This document shows, one piece after another, positions 1 to 14,970 of a stretch of 64,000 nt of DNA. The position numbers and the translations under genes were made by a program. The DNA comes from Prochilodus magdalenae (lineage: Eukaryota > Chordata > Actinopteri > Characiformes > Prochilodontidae): contig JAMWET010001257.1 in NCBI GenBank assembly GCA_024036415.1, positions 222,501 through 286,500 on the forward strand, written 5' to 3'. The stretch's first letter is position 1. Each line of letters starts with the position of its first letter. The notes beneath the pieces are model-generated. The model searched no databases. It worked only from the letters and a program-made list of their open reading frames with translations, and had not been told where the DNA came from.

Positions 1-4212
<4,212 letters not shown>

Positions 4213-4420
4213 CGCACGGGTACATCTGTGGAGCAGGAGTTGTGTCTGATTAGCAGCTGCTACAGTGGGAAAGTGGGAAACTCAATGCACATGACGTTTC
4301 CATAGCAATGTGTGGAACAGGTGCTGAAAGGAAAGCTAGACTTTGCATCGTTTCACCTCTTTACTGAAAAACACTGTAAGCTGATTTACGTTTTACGTGA
4401 AAAGTCAGAATTCATGTCAT

Positions 4421-4426
4421 AATAAA
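4421..4426 (+). terminator. Candidate polyadenylation signal of fes
   Basis: AATAAA lies about 210 bases after the fes stop codon, the first canonical hexamer downstream. The 4213-4420 stretch would be the 3' UTR. Assignment rests on position only. Confidence 0.5.
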
Positions 4427-5066
4427 ATAAATGAGGTCCAGACCTGGGCATTGTACAGCCCACAGGCCACATCCGGCCCTCTGGCCATCTCTGACCGGCC
4501 TGCGGGAGATTGTTGGTAAATTACAGAAATACAACTACACCGCTTTTATTTTGAAGGAACTTTTTTTTTATGTATTATTTTTAAATTTGCGCCAGTCCGG
4601 TCAGTGCGCTCATGCACCTTCACCCGAATGCGCCAGCGGATGTGTCGGACAGCTCTCAGGAAGTTAGTTCTTAGCCCTTAACCACGTCATCTAACGTTAT
4701 AAATCAGCTTGCGTTAAAAAAAGAACGATGCAGAGCTTTAACGAGGCAGGAGCTCCTGAATACTTATTAACTGAGATCAAAGGTAAAGCTGCGTGCTCAG
4801 TTTGTGGAGAACAGATATTTACATTTACATTGGAGGCATTAGCAGACGCTCTTATCCGGAGCGACTCACAACCACGCTTAGCGTTTTTGTGCTGGTGTTT
4901 GAAAGACTTGCTGTTTTATCAGCTTGTGATGCTATTTTTTTTTTAAACATTAAAAATTTTTTAGAATTTTCTAAACCGAGCAATCAAAAAGTTCATAAAG
5001 TGATATAATTCTGTCCTCTACTTTTTCATTGTAATATTTAGTTCACTGTTTTTTAAAAAGAGGTTT

Positions 5067-5327
5067 TATATATCGTCGCTGTCCAAAGAAAAACATGTAT
5101 CTCCATTTTTGTTGATTTGTACTTTTATGCCTCATTTGATCACATGAGCTGCTCTTTATACCATGTGGGAATTTCATGAAGAATGGACCAACAGAAATGT
5201 CCCCAAACTGCTCGGAAAGATGTTCGGTTCCATTGACTTCCATTCAAATTAAATGAGGTTTTCGGCCTCTCCTGTAAAGTTGCCGTTTTGGAGATACCTG
5301 TTTTTCTTTGGCCAGCGGCGATATATA
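5067..5327. mobile_element. 261-bp MITE with 35-bp terminal inverted repeats
   Basis: The left end reads ATATCGTCGCTGTCCAAAG and the right end CTTTGGCCAGCGGCGATATA. Inverted identity extends inward through AAAAACANGTATCTCC on both sides. Sister copies are at 2748-2940 (decayed), 12598-12841 and about 46165-46382 (reverse orientation). It has no coding capacity, so it is a non-autonomous DNA element. The superfamily cannot be decided because no clear target duplication other than TA-rich ends is visible. Confidence 0.75.
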
Positions 5328-6209
5328 GAAAGACAGACAGATAGCCACAAGCCACATCTTCTGCACAGCACTATGGGAGAGTACCTTCATGTCCCGTTTT
5401 CCCACTGTAGTGGCTGCTCATCAGGTTCCGATTTCCTCTCCATAGATTCCATGCTTTTTTTTTTTTTTTTTTTTACAAGCAGAGCAAAATTTGTGTCTTC
5501 AAAACATAGGCTGTTTATATCCAGGGTCTTCAAATCTGCACCTTGAGTCCAGTTCCCACCCCTGGATCGTGTCCTGGAAGTTAAGGGAGCAGTTAATGTA
5601 CCTGATTGGCCACATAGTGTCACACCAACCAAAGACTACGGACTAGAACCTGTATTCAAGGTCCAGATTTATAGAGCCCGGGTCTATATGAACAGGGCTT
5701 TGGGTATGGGAGGACCTGGACTATATATTTTGCTTCCCAGACATTTCATAACAGATGCTTTAAGTTTTATAATGTATTTAAATGGAACCCTTGTACCCAT
5801 ATGAATTCTTAACTTATGATTGCGGTGTGTTTTGATATTGTCTTACTGTAAATAAAGTTTAATGAAGTGACTGTAGTAGGATCTGTCCATTGTTCACAAG
5901 CTCCTTTATTACTAAGGCTATTGTTAACATCAGCTCAAGTCAGTTTGGCCATTCTCCTCTGGCACCATAGAGCATTTTGTCCAGTGAGCTCAGTGTTCCT
6001 CTATGGATATGTTATGTTTGCACTAACAAGCAGGTGTACCTAATAAAGTGGCCAGTGAGTGTATTCGCCCCTTTGAAATGCCACCAAAACAGTGGAATCA
6101 AACTTTAGTTGTTCGAGTGAGGTCTCAGCCCATCCTGTATCTCTATATTTCCTGAGGGACCATCTATTTCATATCTCCCGTCTCCATTTTTCAAAGACTG
6201 GAACACTCA

Positions 6210-6495
6210 GTGCCGAAAACCACATGACCTTGGTCATACTTTGGTCAATGTAGGCCCAAGTGACCAGACAGAGCATCCAATTAGGGGTTCCTTTAGGTCA
6301 CCCATTCTCCAAGCTCCCTATAATCACCCTTCACTTCAGAATGCACGCCAAAGCAAAGGTTAAGGTTCGAGTAGACAGTGTCAAAGGTCAAAGCTTCACT
6401 TGCTTTTAATATTCAGAGTTGGTCGCCCTCTAGTGGTCATTAGCTATACAAGCCACAAGAGTTCAAACAGTGGCCTTACTACAGTGGCGCGAAGC
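6210..6495 (-). repeat. Interspersed repeat, left member of an inverted pair
   Basis: The reverse complement of this stretch matches 9158-9425: both contain GCTAATGACCACTAGAGGGC, then ACACTGTCTACTC and CTGTCTGGTCACTT in the same order. It holds a CTCF-like core (CCACTAGAGGGCG) on the reverse strand at 6424-6436. Confidence 0.7.
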
Positions 6496-6604
6496 CGCGC
6501 CATGAGGCGAGCCGCATACCAAGGACTCCTGACGTTTGCAGACCTTCTCGACAAGACTGGTGGGACGAGGACAGACATGAGGAGATCCCCTCGAATTTCC
6601 TTTT

Positions 6605-6817
6605 CATTTACATTTACATTTACATTTATGGCATTTAGCTGATGCTCTTATCCAGAGCGACTTACAAGGGTAATCATATTAGGAGTCTTGCCCAAGGACT
6701 CTTATTGGTGTAGCACAGCATAGTTACCTAGACCGGGAATCGAACCCTAGTCTCCCACATGTGGTGGTGGTGGTTCCCTGGAGGGTAGTGGTGTTATCCA
6801 CTGAGCTACACCAACCA
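6605..6817 (-). mobile_element. tRNA-derived SINE, nearly full length
   Basis: On the reverse strand the element starts GGTTGGTGTAGCTCAGTGG (A-box region). It continues to GGTTCGATTCCC (B box) and ends in the conserved fish SINE tail GTCGCTCTGGATAAGAGC followed by ATGTAAATGTAAATG. Copies of the same family are at 31531, 45980 and 53593. It is a polymerase III retroposon copied by a partner LINE and not a functional tRNA gene. Confidence 0.85.
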
Positions 6818-7890
6818 AATTTTTCCCTAATTAGTAGGTGGGTCTTGGCCATGCTTAGTGGTCAAAGGTCCCAAATGATCCTAAAGAGAGTCCGGCAAAG
6901 CGAGACTATGGACGAGCAGTGATAGGCAGGTACAGACAGGTTAGCGTTTGGTAAGGCTGGTTAGCTTTAGCTTGCTAAGTTTGCTAAGTAAGGGTGGGGC
7001 TTTGTGATTGGTCAGGGGAATGCTTAGGGAAGCATTACCCAAGATTAGAACCGCCCAGTTTACATGAAAGGAGCAAGATATGGTGCAATGCGTCACTTAT
7101 CATATCACCACCTGGGAAGACCATCATAGGACATCGTTTGTACTTTGTGGAAAATTTTCTGGAGCTCCAAGTTCAACATGGCGGACAGCGATACAGCTGC
7201 GTCGTTGAGTCAGGATGCATTTTTTTTATGGAATCAGTGCAATAGAGGATTCGTATTTCCATCTTGCCTCACATTCTGTTCATAGACCGTCTATATGAGC
7301 AGAGACTTGGACATGGCAGCACTTATGCTATATACTGTATATATATATATATATATATTGCTTCCCAAAATAGAAAGCCAATTAAACTCGTCAACCCTTA
7401 TAAATTCCTAACATCGAGGTGTGTTATGATCTCGTCTTACTACTGTATGAATAAAGTCAAACCAAGTGACTGCAGCGGAACCTTTTGTATGTTTACGAGC
7501 CTCTTAAAGACTTTAAGTACTCTTATCTAGGGCCCTTAAGAACCCAGGCTATTGTTTTCATCAGCTGTGTATCTGTGCAGTGTGGGATACGTGTGAGATA
7601 AGCAAAGACAAATGAGGTGCAGGTCTGTTACACAAGGCCTGAAGATCTGACACCTGGTCATATATGACAAAGCTCTTACTCCAGCGTGCTGGTAGGTTTG
7701 AACGCCCGCACAGTTTGTTTTTCCTCAGAAACAAGACGAAGCATACATTAATATCAGATGATGTCGTATCCAGTCTGGTCATTTAGATGTTGTTTATCAT
7801 CTTGCGTGCACTATGTGGCTTGAAAATAGGTCTAGGAGACTTATTATGGGCTGTCTTCAGTCTTGCCTTGAGTACAGCCACAGCTTTGTG
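6818..7890. other. Spacer without recognisable genes
   Basis: Mixed-composition sequence with a short TA tract at 7337-7358. The open frames here have no recognisable domains. A stretch around 7430-7560 (TGTATGAATAAAGTCAA) resembles 5840-5940 (CTGTAAATAAAGTTTAATG then GTGACTG), suggesting another shared repeat. Confidence 0.5.
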
Positions 7891-7892
7891 CA

Positions 7893-8133
7893 TATTATTC
7901 TCAGCACTGCAGTGACACTGACGTGGTGGTGGTGTGTTAGTGTGTGTGGTGCTGGTGTGAGTGGATCAGACACAGCAGTGCTGCTGGAGTGTTTAGACAC
8001 TGTGTCCACTCACTGTCCACTCTATTAGACACTCCTACCTTGCTGCTCCACCTTGTAGATGGACAGTCAGAGACGATAGCTCATCTGCTGCTGCACAGTG
8101 CAGTGTTGGTCATCCTCTAGTCCTTCATCAGTG
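7893..8133 (+). mobile_element. Non-autonomous element, 5' portion (ATTCTCAGCACTGCAGTGAC family)
   Basis: The block with CAGCACTGCAGTGACACTGA, a GTGGTGGTGTGTTAGTGTGT run and TGGACAGTCAGAGAC is repeated at 31812-32165, with a fragment at about 9905-10080. It is a familiar high-copy repeat in otophysan fish genomes (recognised from memory, not searched). At its right edge the sequence CACAGGACGCTGCC expands into the minisatellite that follows. Confidence 0.7.
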
Positions 8134-8812
8134 GGCACAGGACGCTGCCCCACAGGACGCTGCCCCACAGGACGCTGCCCACAGGACGCTGCCCACAGGA
8201 CGCTTCCAATGGACACGCTGCCCGCAGGATACTGCCCCACAGGACGGTACCCACAGTACACTACCAACAGGACACTGCCCACTAGATGCTTCTAACAGGA
8301 TCCTGCCCCACAGGATCCTGCCCCACAGGATGCTGCCCACAGGAGGCTGCCCACAGGACGCTGCCTATAGGATGCTGCCTACAGAACGCTGCCCATAGGA
8401 TGCTGCCCACCGGCTGCTGCCCACAGGACGCTGCCCACAGGACGCTTCCTACAGGATGCTGCCTACAGGACGCGGCTACAGGGATGCTGCCTACACCAGA
8501 TGCTGCTGCCTCGGATGCTGCCCTCAGGACCATGCCCCACAGGACGCTGCCCCCAGGACGCTGCCCCCAGGACGCTGCCCACAGGGCACTGCCCATAGCA
8601 CGCTGCCTACAGGATGCTGCCCATAGGATGCTGCCCACAGGACACTGCCCACCGAATGCTGCTCTCAGGACCATGCCCCACAGGACGCTGCCCACAGGAC
8701 GCTGCCCATAGGATGCTGCCCACAGGACACTGCCCACCGGATGCTGCTCTCAGGACCATGCCCCGCAGGACGCTGCCCACAGGACGCTGCCCACAGGACG
8801 CTGCTGGCTGGT
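8134..8812 (+). repeat. 15-bp minisatellite grown from a transposon segment, about 45 units
   Basis: The unit is CACAGGACGCTGCCC, with variants such as CATAGGATGCTGCCC and CAGAACGCTGCC, and some longer composite units containing TCAGGACCATGCCCC. It starts inside the element at 7893 at the position where the sister copy at 32071-32113 has three units. The unit is a multiple of three, so long Gly/Cys/Ser-rich frames appear on both strands. They are not genes. Confidence 0.92.
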
Positions 8813-9157
8813 AAATATACATATTTGACTGCTGAACCTCCAATCTGAACACGTATAACACGTTGATCCTAGTTAGAGGTCTGTACTGTGTTAATGTACA
8901 TACAGGACTCCCTGCGGTATGTTCAGTATGCAGTTGCTTACTGTTAACTTTTGCCCTAAACTCTCGCCTGCGGCCTGACTAGCGGTCCTGAAATGGAATG
9001 AGCTGATGACGCAGGATAATACGCAAGCACTGCATGCATTTGTTCTGCAATATAGCTCTCGTGGCTGCACTCACCCCGCCAGTCTAGTCTCGTAGGTCTG
9101 TAAATGTCAGGAGCCCATGGTATGTGGCTCGGCTCATGCAGAGGCCTCGCGACACTG

Positions 9158-9425
9158 CCACTGTTTGAACTTTCATGAACTGAGGCTTGTGTAGCTAATG
9201 ACCACTAGAGGGCGTTGTGCTCTGAATCTTAATAGCAAGTGGAACTCTGTCTCTCGACACTGTCTACTCCAACCTTGACCCTGGTCTCGGCTTTGCCAGT
9301 CCCTCTGAAATGAAGGTTAATTAAACGGAGCTAGCTCCCTCTTCGCTGCAGTCATACGGGTTACCCTAAAGACCCCCCTGCTTGGAAGGCCTGTCTGGTC
9401 ACTTTGGCCCACAGACCTACATGAT
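9158..9425 (+). repeat. Interspersed repeat, right member of an inverted pair
   Basis: Inverted partner of 6210-6495. It contains the CTCF-like core CCACTAGAGGGCG at 9202-9214 on the + strand. The flanking unique stretches 8813-9157 and 9426-9815 show nothing recognisable. Confidence 0.7.
9202..9214 (+). promoter_or_regulatory. CTCF-like motif carried by a repeat
   Basis: CCACTAGAGGGCG fits the published CTCF core CCASYAGRKGGC at every position. The matching motif on the reverse strand is at 6424-6436. Occupancy is not shown by sequence. Confidence 0.4.
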
Positions 9426-9817
9426 TTAGTCATTTTGAATCAAGGAATGTCGCAGTTTTCTGCATGAAGTGTGGTACATGGAGGAGGGCGTTGCTGGTAT
9501 TTCCAGTGAAGCTGCCTCAGGTGGAGAGAAGAAAACAGAAAGTACATTGCACTGTCATATTCATGTCATCTTCACATTCCATTCATGCCTCGGCTCTCTT
9601 TCTGAGTAATAACTGTAGTTTGCTTTGAGGCCAGGTAACCTTGTAGCTGTTACACCAAATCTTTACTCTCATTCTGTCCTGCAATAGCACAGAAAGCTGA
9701 ATAATAAACTACTACTGTTCTACAGTGAGCAAAACGCAGCTCCACTCCTCCAGCAGCTTTCAGAAACCAGACCAAAACCAGTCCCCATGCTTGTTTAAGG
9801 TGGTAGTAACGTCAGGC

Positions 9818-9834
9818 TACTGCAGGTGGCGCTG
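9818..9834 (+). promoter_or_regulatory. CTCF-like motif
   Basis: TGCAGGTGGCGCTG matches the variable part of the CTCF core (SYAGRKGGC). A similar site, TGTAGGTGGCGCT, lies in rhcg copy 2 intron 3 at 42288-42300. Weak as a single prediction. Confidence 0.3.
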
Positions 9835-9899
9835 CACGAGGATGATGGGGCTATAAATCCCTGCGCGGTGTGAGTAACTGTATAGTGTATAGTGTATTA

Positions 9900-10080
9900 C
9901 CCTGTTCTTCAATGGTCAGGACCCCCACAGGACCACCACAGAGAGTTGAGATCTTTCTTTAGCAAGTGTGACTGGTGGTGTTCCAGTGTGTGTGGGAATG
10001 TGAGTGGATCAGACATGGGCTCTGGACATCAAGGTCACGGCTGGACTGAGAATCGTAACCAAACCTATCCAGGCTAATAT
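9900..10080 (+). mobile_element. Fragment of the CAGCACTGCAGTGAC-type element
   Basis: CAATGGTCAGGACCCCCACA and GTGAGTGGATCAGACA match pieces of the elements at 7893 and 31812 (compare GTCAGGACCCCCACAGAGCA at 31812). The interior is rearranged. Confidence 0.5.
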
Positions 10081-10349
10081 GTGGAAGTGTCCCTGGTGGG
10101 CAGCGGACTGCACTTGGGTGTGGCCATCTGTTTCTAACGGACTGTATACTGTATGAGCTACCCTGACTTCTTACAAGTGGACCAGCAATGTGTCAGGACC
10201 CCCAGTGAGTGGACACCCACACAGAGCACTGTATAAACAGAGGGGATGTAATCTTGCATCCACCACTGAAGACTGCATGATCTTTTGTCACACGAGCCTT
10301 AATGTCACTCAGCACTCGGTGATGCACACAGCCACTGCAGCTGTGGTCC

Positions 10350-10835
10350 TAAGCAGGACTACATGCACACAGACCGTTACCACGACTGTCCTTAACACCA
10401 CGTCACCGTCACCAAAGACTGCAGTGGTGTCGTACCAGACTGTCATGGAGTGACTCAGAATGGCAACAGGTCATCTTCAGTGACGAGTCCCGCTTTAGTC
10501 TTGGTGGAGACGCCCAACGAATCCGTGTGTGGAGGCACCGTGGTCAGCACCAAGATGAACGGTGTGTCGTCACACGTCCAGAAGGCCTGGTGTCACTCCA
10601 CCTCCACCCCACCGCACCATCTGCAGGAACTGTGTGAGGATGTTCAAGCTGCATGGGATGGATTATCACAGGACACCATAAGGAACCTCTCCATACCAAG
10701 ATGTCTGGCATGTTGGGTTAGCAAACATGGCGGCCCGACACCATACTGTGAACTGTCCTACGTCCTCCCCGACTGTGTCACTGTCTGTCACTCTAGAGCC
10801 TTCAAAGTACTCGCCGTTCCATTTGTCACCTAGGT
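10350..10835 (+). pseudogene. Tc1-like transposase remnant, copy 1
   Basis: Three-frame reading gives the DDE-family stretch VIFSDESRFSLGGDAQRIRV, holding a catalytic Asp. The C-terminal AAWDGLSQDTIRNL and GGPTPY follow within about 230 bases. The piece that should join them is deleted, and frameshifts and stops are present. Sister copies at 17715, 33441 (reverse) and 58155 share the same internal deletion, so this is a deletion-derivative family and none can encode an enzyme. The spacer 10081-10349 is unrecognised. Confidence 0.8.
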
Positions 10836-11146
10836 ACAGGGCTAACGAAATGTCCACCTGTTTGGCTGCTTGACAGTCATGGTGTACAATAACCACTGTG
10901 CCAGTTTGACATGTCGAGTGACTTCAGTCACCTGACTGTCTCATGATTACTGCATTCTCATAAGTCAGTGAAGCAGCGCAGCTTCTATCTGTAGATGCTT
11001 CAGATGGTTTGTCGGCCTCTTCATTTAATTTTGGATATTGAACATTGTTGGGGGCGGCCTCTGCACAGTACGAATATCAGTGCTATGTTACGTAATTTCC
11101 TGTTACATAAATCCAGACGTGTTTTCCATGGAGAGTACATCAGTTA

Positions 11147-11147
<1 letters not shown>

Positions 11148-11201
<54 letters not shown>

Positions 11202-11215
11202 TATATATATATATA
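11148..11215. repeat. (TA)n(CA)n(TA)n microsatellite
   Basis: Alternating TA, then CA, then TA dinucleotides, flanked by AT-rich sequence. 10836-11147 shows nothing recognisable. Confidence 0.9.
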
Positions 11216-11321
11216 AATTATGTGCAATATTGGTGTATACAACGTTTGGGAATGACACTCTTTAGTTATTACTAAATATATCACTAATTTAATTAAGGTC
11301 TTCCAGGGAATATACAGCTCT

Positions 11322-11520
11322 GGAAATAAATCAGAGCCCACTCCAGCTTCTTCCTCAATCAGCATCTCCACATGTACAGCAGGTTCTCAGTGAGGAACAG
11401 AAGGTTGGGTTCTAGCTTCTAGCTCTAACACAGCTACAGACTGGCAGAGGGCCAAATCCTCTCTCTACTGACCGTGATGGTCGCCACCTCATTCCAGTGT
11501 CCCTTAACCACTGTAATTAA
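11322..11520 (+). repeat. Second copy of the fes-intron interspersed repeat
   Basis: Matches 945-1200 from CTCTGGAAA through the ACTGACCGTGATG segment, with an internal deletion of the AGATACAGTGAGC part. Confidence 0.65.
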
Positions 11521-11534
11521 CCTACAGCCACCAA

Positions 11535-11960
11535 ACTGCATATACTCACTCAGGGCAGATCCCCAAACTCTCTAATCCACAGACATACTGACCCGCACTC
11601 GTCTATGTGTCGTTTATTCATCCCTCATTCTTCCAATAAACTCCCATTCATATGCATCCCCATTCAAACTCTGTTGTCCCCTTTAACCTACAGCTACCAA
11701 ACTGCATGTGTTCACTCAGGGCAGATCTCCAGACATACTGACCCGCACTCCACTATGTGTCGTTTATTCATCCCTCTTTCCTCCCATAGACTCCCATTCA
11801 TATGCATCCCCATTCAAACTCTGTTGTCCCTTTTAACCTACAGCCACCAAACTGCATGTGTTCACTCAGGGCAGATCTCCAGACATACTGACCCACACTC
11901 GTCTATATGTCGTTTATTCATCCCTCATTCCTCCCATAGAAACCCATTCATTTTTTAGCA
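11535..11960 (+). repeat. About 145-bp tandem repeat, three units
   Basis: Each unit contains CACTCAGGGCAGATC, CATACTGACCCGCACTC, TCGTTTATTCATCCCTC and CCCATTCATATGCATCCCC in order. Related sequence recurs at 46985-47410 and 52325-52640, both also followed by a CACCTTAGC / AACAAG segment. This is therefore an interspersed family with an internally repeated body. Confidence 0.8.
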
Positions 11961-12398
11961 GCACCTTAGCAACTGGCTAGCAACAAGCTAAAGCTGCACA
12001 ATCACTCTGCACCTTCAGGAAATGCACTTTTCTAGTTCATCCTATAATAAGCCTAAACTCGAATCATTAAGGCCGATACACAGAGAAGTGTGGTAACTGG
12101 TAAAGTGAGTGTACTGCATAAATGTCTGACTACAGCGACTGATTGGGACATCTTATCATCATTACTGTTTATTCAGTGTATTGTAAGGCATTTGAATGAG
12201 TGGTGTCTGTTTCATGCAGTAGACTATACATAGCCGTAAAGGGGAATTCCACCAGTTTTCAAAATTTCTAAATAAATCAGGAGTTGAGATGCAAGTCTTT
12301 CGGGGTGGTTCGGTGTGAAATGGTTGATTGTAGAAATTTAAACCACTCTGAATGAACTGTCACCCTAAGCTCTACATTATAACAGTCCTAGTTTAATG

Positions 12399-12580
<182 letters not shown>

Positions 12581-12597
12581 GATTTTTATTTTTTTTT

Positions 12598-12841
12598 GTC
12601 GCTGTCCAATGAAAAACATGTATCTCCATTTTTGTTGATTTTTACTTTAATGCCTCATTTGATCACATGAGCTGCTGTTTACATTGTAAGGAAATTTCAT
12701 GAAAAAAGGACGAGTAGAAATGACCCAAAACTGCTTGGAAAGACTGGTTCCATTGACTTACATTCAAATTAAATTAGGTTTTTGGCCTTTCCTGTAAAGT
12801 TGCCATTTTGGACGTACCTGTTTTTCTTTGGACAGCGACGA
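12598..12841. mobile_element. MITE copy 2 (GTCGCTGTCC family)
   Basis: Ends GTCGCTGTCCAATGAAAAAC and TTTTTCTTTGGACAGCGACG form the inverted repeats. The interior matches 5067-5327 closely (TTTGATCACATGAGCTGCT, TTGGCCTTTCCTGTAAAG). It lies between two TA-rich microsatellites. Confidence 0.8.
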
Positions 12842-12842
12842 A

Positions 12843-12884
<42 letters not shown>

Positions 12885-13481
12885 ATATAAAACGTCCTCT
12901 CTGATTCACTAACCTGAACCAGTTGCTGAACTAAGCTGTATTTTTCCACATGCTCCTGAATTGCATCACCGTAACGGCACGGACATGCGGGACAAAGGCA
13001 TCACATGCTGCAGCACACAAATGAAGCCTCCTGTCATAATCATATGATTGACTCCCATATCGGCATCTCATCAGCGCATCATCCTCAGCGCCTGTCACCT
13101 GTCAGAAACGACTAGATAATCTCCCATTCCTTCGCGCTATCGCCGCCTCGCCTCTAGAACTGTGACAGGCCTCTCCACAGGCGTGCATTCCAGGCCTGGT
13201 CACCTGCCCCTCAGCTGTTATCAGCGCTTTGGCCTTCCTCCAAGAGTACAAATCCTAAAAACCTATCGTGCAGATCTTTGACCATCACCATGACTGGATT
13301 AGTCTCTCGGATTTGCATCCGTACGTCATACGAATCCCCTCTGCTCTTTTAAGCTCTTTGAACTTTTGCACTCTCTAGTGAGCTCACGCTGCTGCACAAG
13401 TGATTTTGTAAGAGCGAGAAATTCATTTGAGATCTTCTGGAACAGCATTTGGCAGTGAAACAAGGTGATTTCATGATTCCC

Positions 13482-13790
13482 TTGAATCCATATTCATTCA
13501 CTCATCTTCTAAGCCACTTCCCCCTCTGGGGTGCTGGAGCCCATCCTAGTGTTAAGTGGCCTGGACAGTCCATCACGAGTAGATACTCACACTCACACCT
13601 AGTGGGCAATTCAGCATCTCTGTCTTTGGACTGTGGGGGGAAACCGGCGCACCCGGAGGTGGAAACCCACACAGACACTAGGAGAACATGCAAACCCCAC
13701 ACAAAACGGACCCCCAGCCAGGAATAACCCCGGGCCCTTCTTGCTGTAAGGCCACTGTACTAGCCCCTGTCCAGCCTGAACCTTTATTTA
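13482..13790 (+). repeat. Widespread teleost repeat fragment
   Basis: Contains TTTGGACTGTGGGGGGAAAC, CACCCGGAGGTGGAAACCCA and GAGAACATGCAAACCCCACA in order. This is a signature repeat seen throughout teleost genomes (recognised from memory). A partial second copy is at 14838-14970. I do not assign it to a superfamily. The upstream unique stretch 12895-13480 contains no gene. Confidence 0.6.
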
Positions 13791-13854
13791 AACGACAGAA
13801 GCAAAAAAAAAAAAAAAAGAAGACCATGGCAGGTTAATCAGTAACAGGTGAGGG

Positions 13855-14795
13855 GATCATGGTTGGGAGCGTCCACCAAAGGCTCCTCTTTGCAAGAACA
13901 AATGGGCGGTGGCTCATCGCTTTGTGCCGAGAGAATTATCAAACATCAAAGGTCATTTTCCAAATGCGATGCCACAACGACGTATAGATCCCTCTCTGGC
14001 ATGCATAAGTCTGTGGAAAGATTCCAGGAGCCCAGAGAAATCTCACTCCGCGTAGGATAAGGCCAGACACTTCCGCTGACTAAGCATGACCTAGGACTCT
14101 TCAGACAGCACTGCATGAGCAGCCGTCATGCTACTGTGTTGATCAAGAAATCTTTCGGAAAACCGTTGTCACTTAACGCAGCCAACACGGTCCACCACCA
14201 CTGCTCATCAAGACATGCAGCTTGAAGCTCAGTTACGCAACCAGAACGATTTCCATACAGGAGGATCTAGACAGGGCTCTCAGGACCCGAGCTCATCCCA
14301 GAGGATCCGAAAGACAGATGAGTCCGCAATGCAGTTCTCCGGTAAACTAGAGCATCCAGATGTCTACCGGTGGAAGGTGCGACGTGTGTCATGCTAAGGG
14401 AGACCTCTTTGCATGCAGCATGGGTGACCTGCTAATGTGTGAAGGTGCCGTTGACATGGTGGCGTATATGAGGATTTGAGAGAGACGTATGCTGCCATCT
14501 TCCCGGGAATGTTCACGGCTATTCCAGCAGGATAAGGCCAGGCCTCATTCTGCATGGCTTCACTGACAGACCCTCTGAGTGCTAGGCTGACCTGCCTGCA
14601 GTCCAGATCGGTCTTCTTTTGAAAATGTATGGCTCATCAGGCAACGAGTATGGGCTCCTGGAGCAGCTGGAGCCTTGCATTGAGTAAGACTAAGCCAAGA
14701 TTCCTGCAGCATTCCGTATCCGGAGTTCCTGAAATTTTAAACAGTGTATTAAAGGAAAGGTGACGGCACACAGCCATGAACATATCCAACTTATC
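13855..14795 (+). pseudogene. Decayed Tc1/mariner-type transposase element
   Basis: Landmarks in order: GAGCGTCCACCAAAGGCTCC, GAGAATTATCAAACATCAAA, GGAGCCCAGAGAAATCTCAC, then ATTCCAGCAGGATAAGGCCA (the QQDNA-type motif), CTGACCTGCCTGCAGTCCAG (the DWPACSPD-type motif) and GAAAATGTATGGC (EN.W, with the catalytic Glu). Many stops and frameshifts. A second copy of the same family is at about 30385-30775. Not functional. Confidence 0.7.
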
Positions 14796-14970
14796 TGAGC
14801 GCGAGTTCTAAACCGGGAATCTCTTTCCTAGCACTTTCAGTTATTCATCTTCTGAGCCACTTATCCCTCTGGATCCCAGGGGTTTGCTGGAGCCTGTCCC
14901 GGCACTCATTGGGCGAAGGCAGGAAACACCCTGGACAGGCCGCCGGTCCACTGCAGGGCTTTTCCTCATA

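Larger units (their letters stand above)
4437..6604. other. Spacer after fes: no gene, several transposon fragments
   Basis: It contains a SINE tail fragment (4815-4870, reverse strand, with GCTCTTATCCGGAGCGAC), the TIR element at 5067-5327 and a fragment at about 5525-5670. That fragment (CACCCCTGGATCGTGTCCTGG and flanks) resembles the widespread fish repeat also glimpsed at 41180-41290 and 49190-49320. The remainder, including 5670-6200, shows no coding potential. Confidence 0.6.

Noticed and set aside
8282..8737. Cys/Gly-rich open frames on both strands
   Set aside because: Products of the 15-bp satellite. Composition follows the unit, not a protein family.
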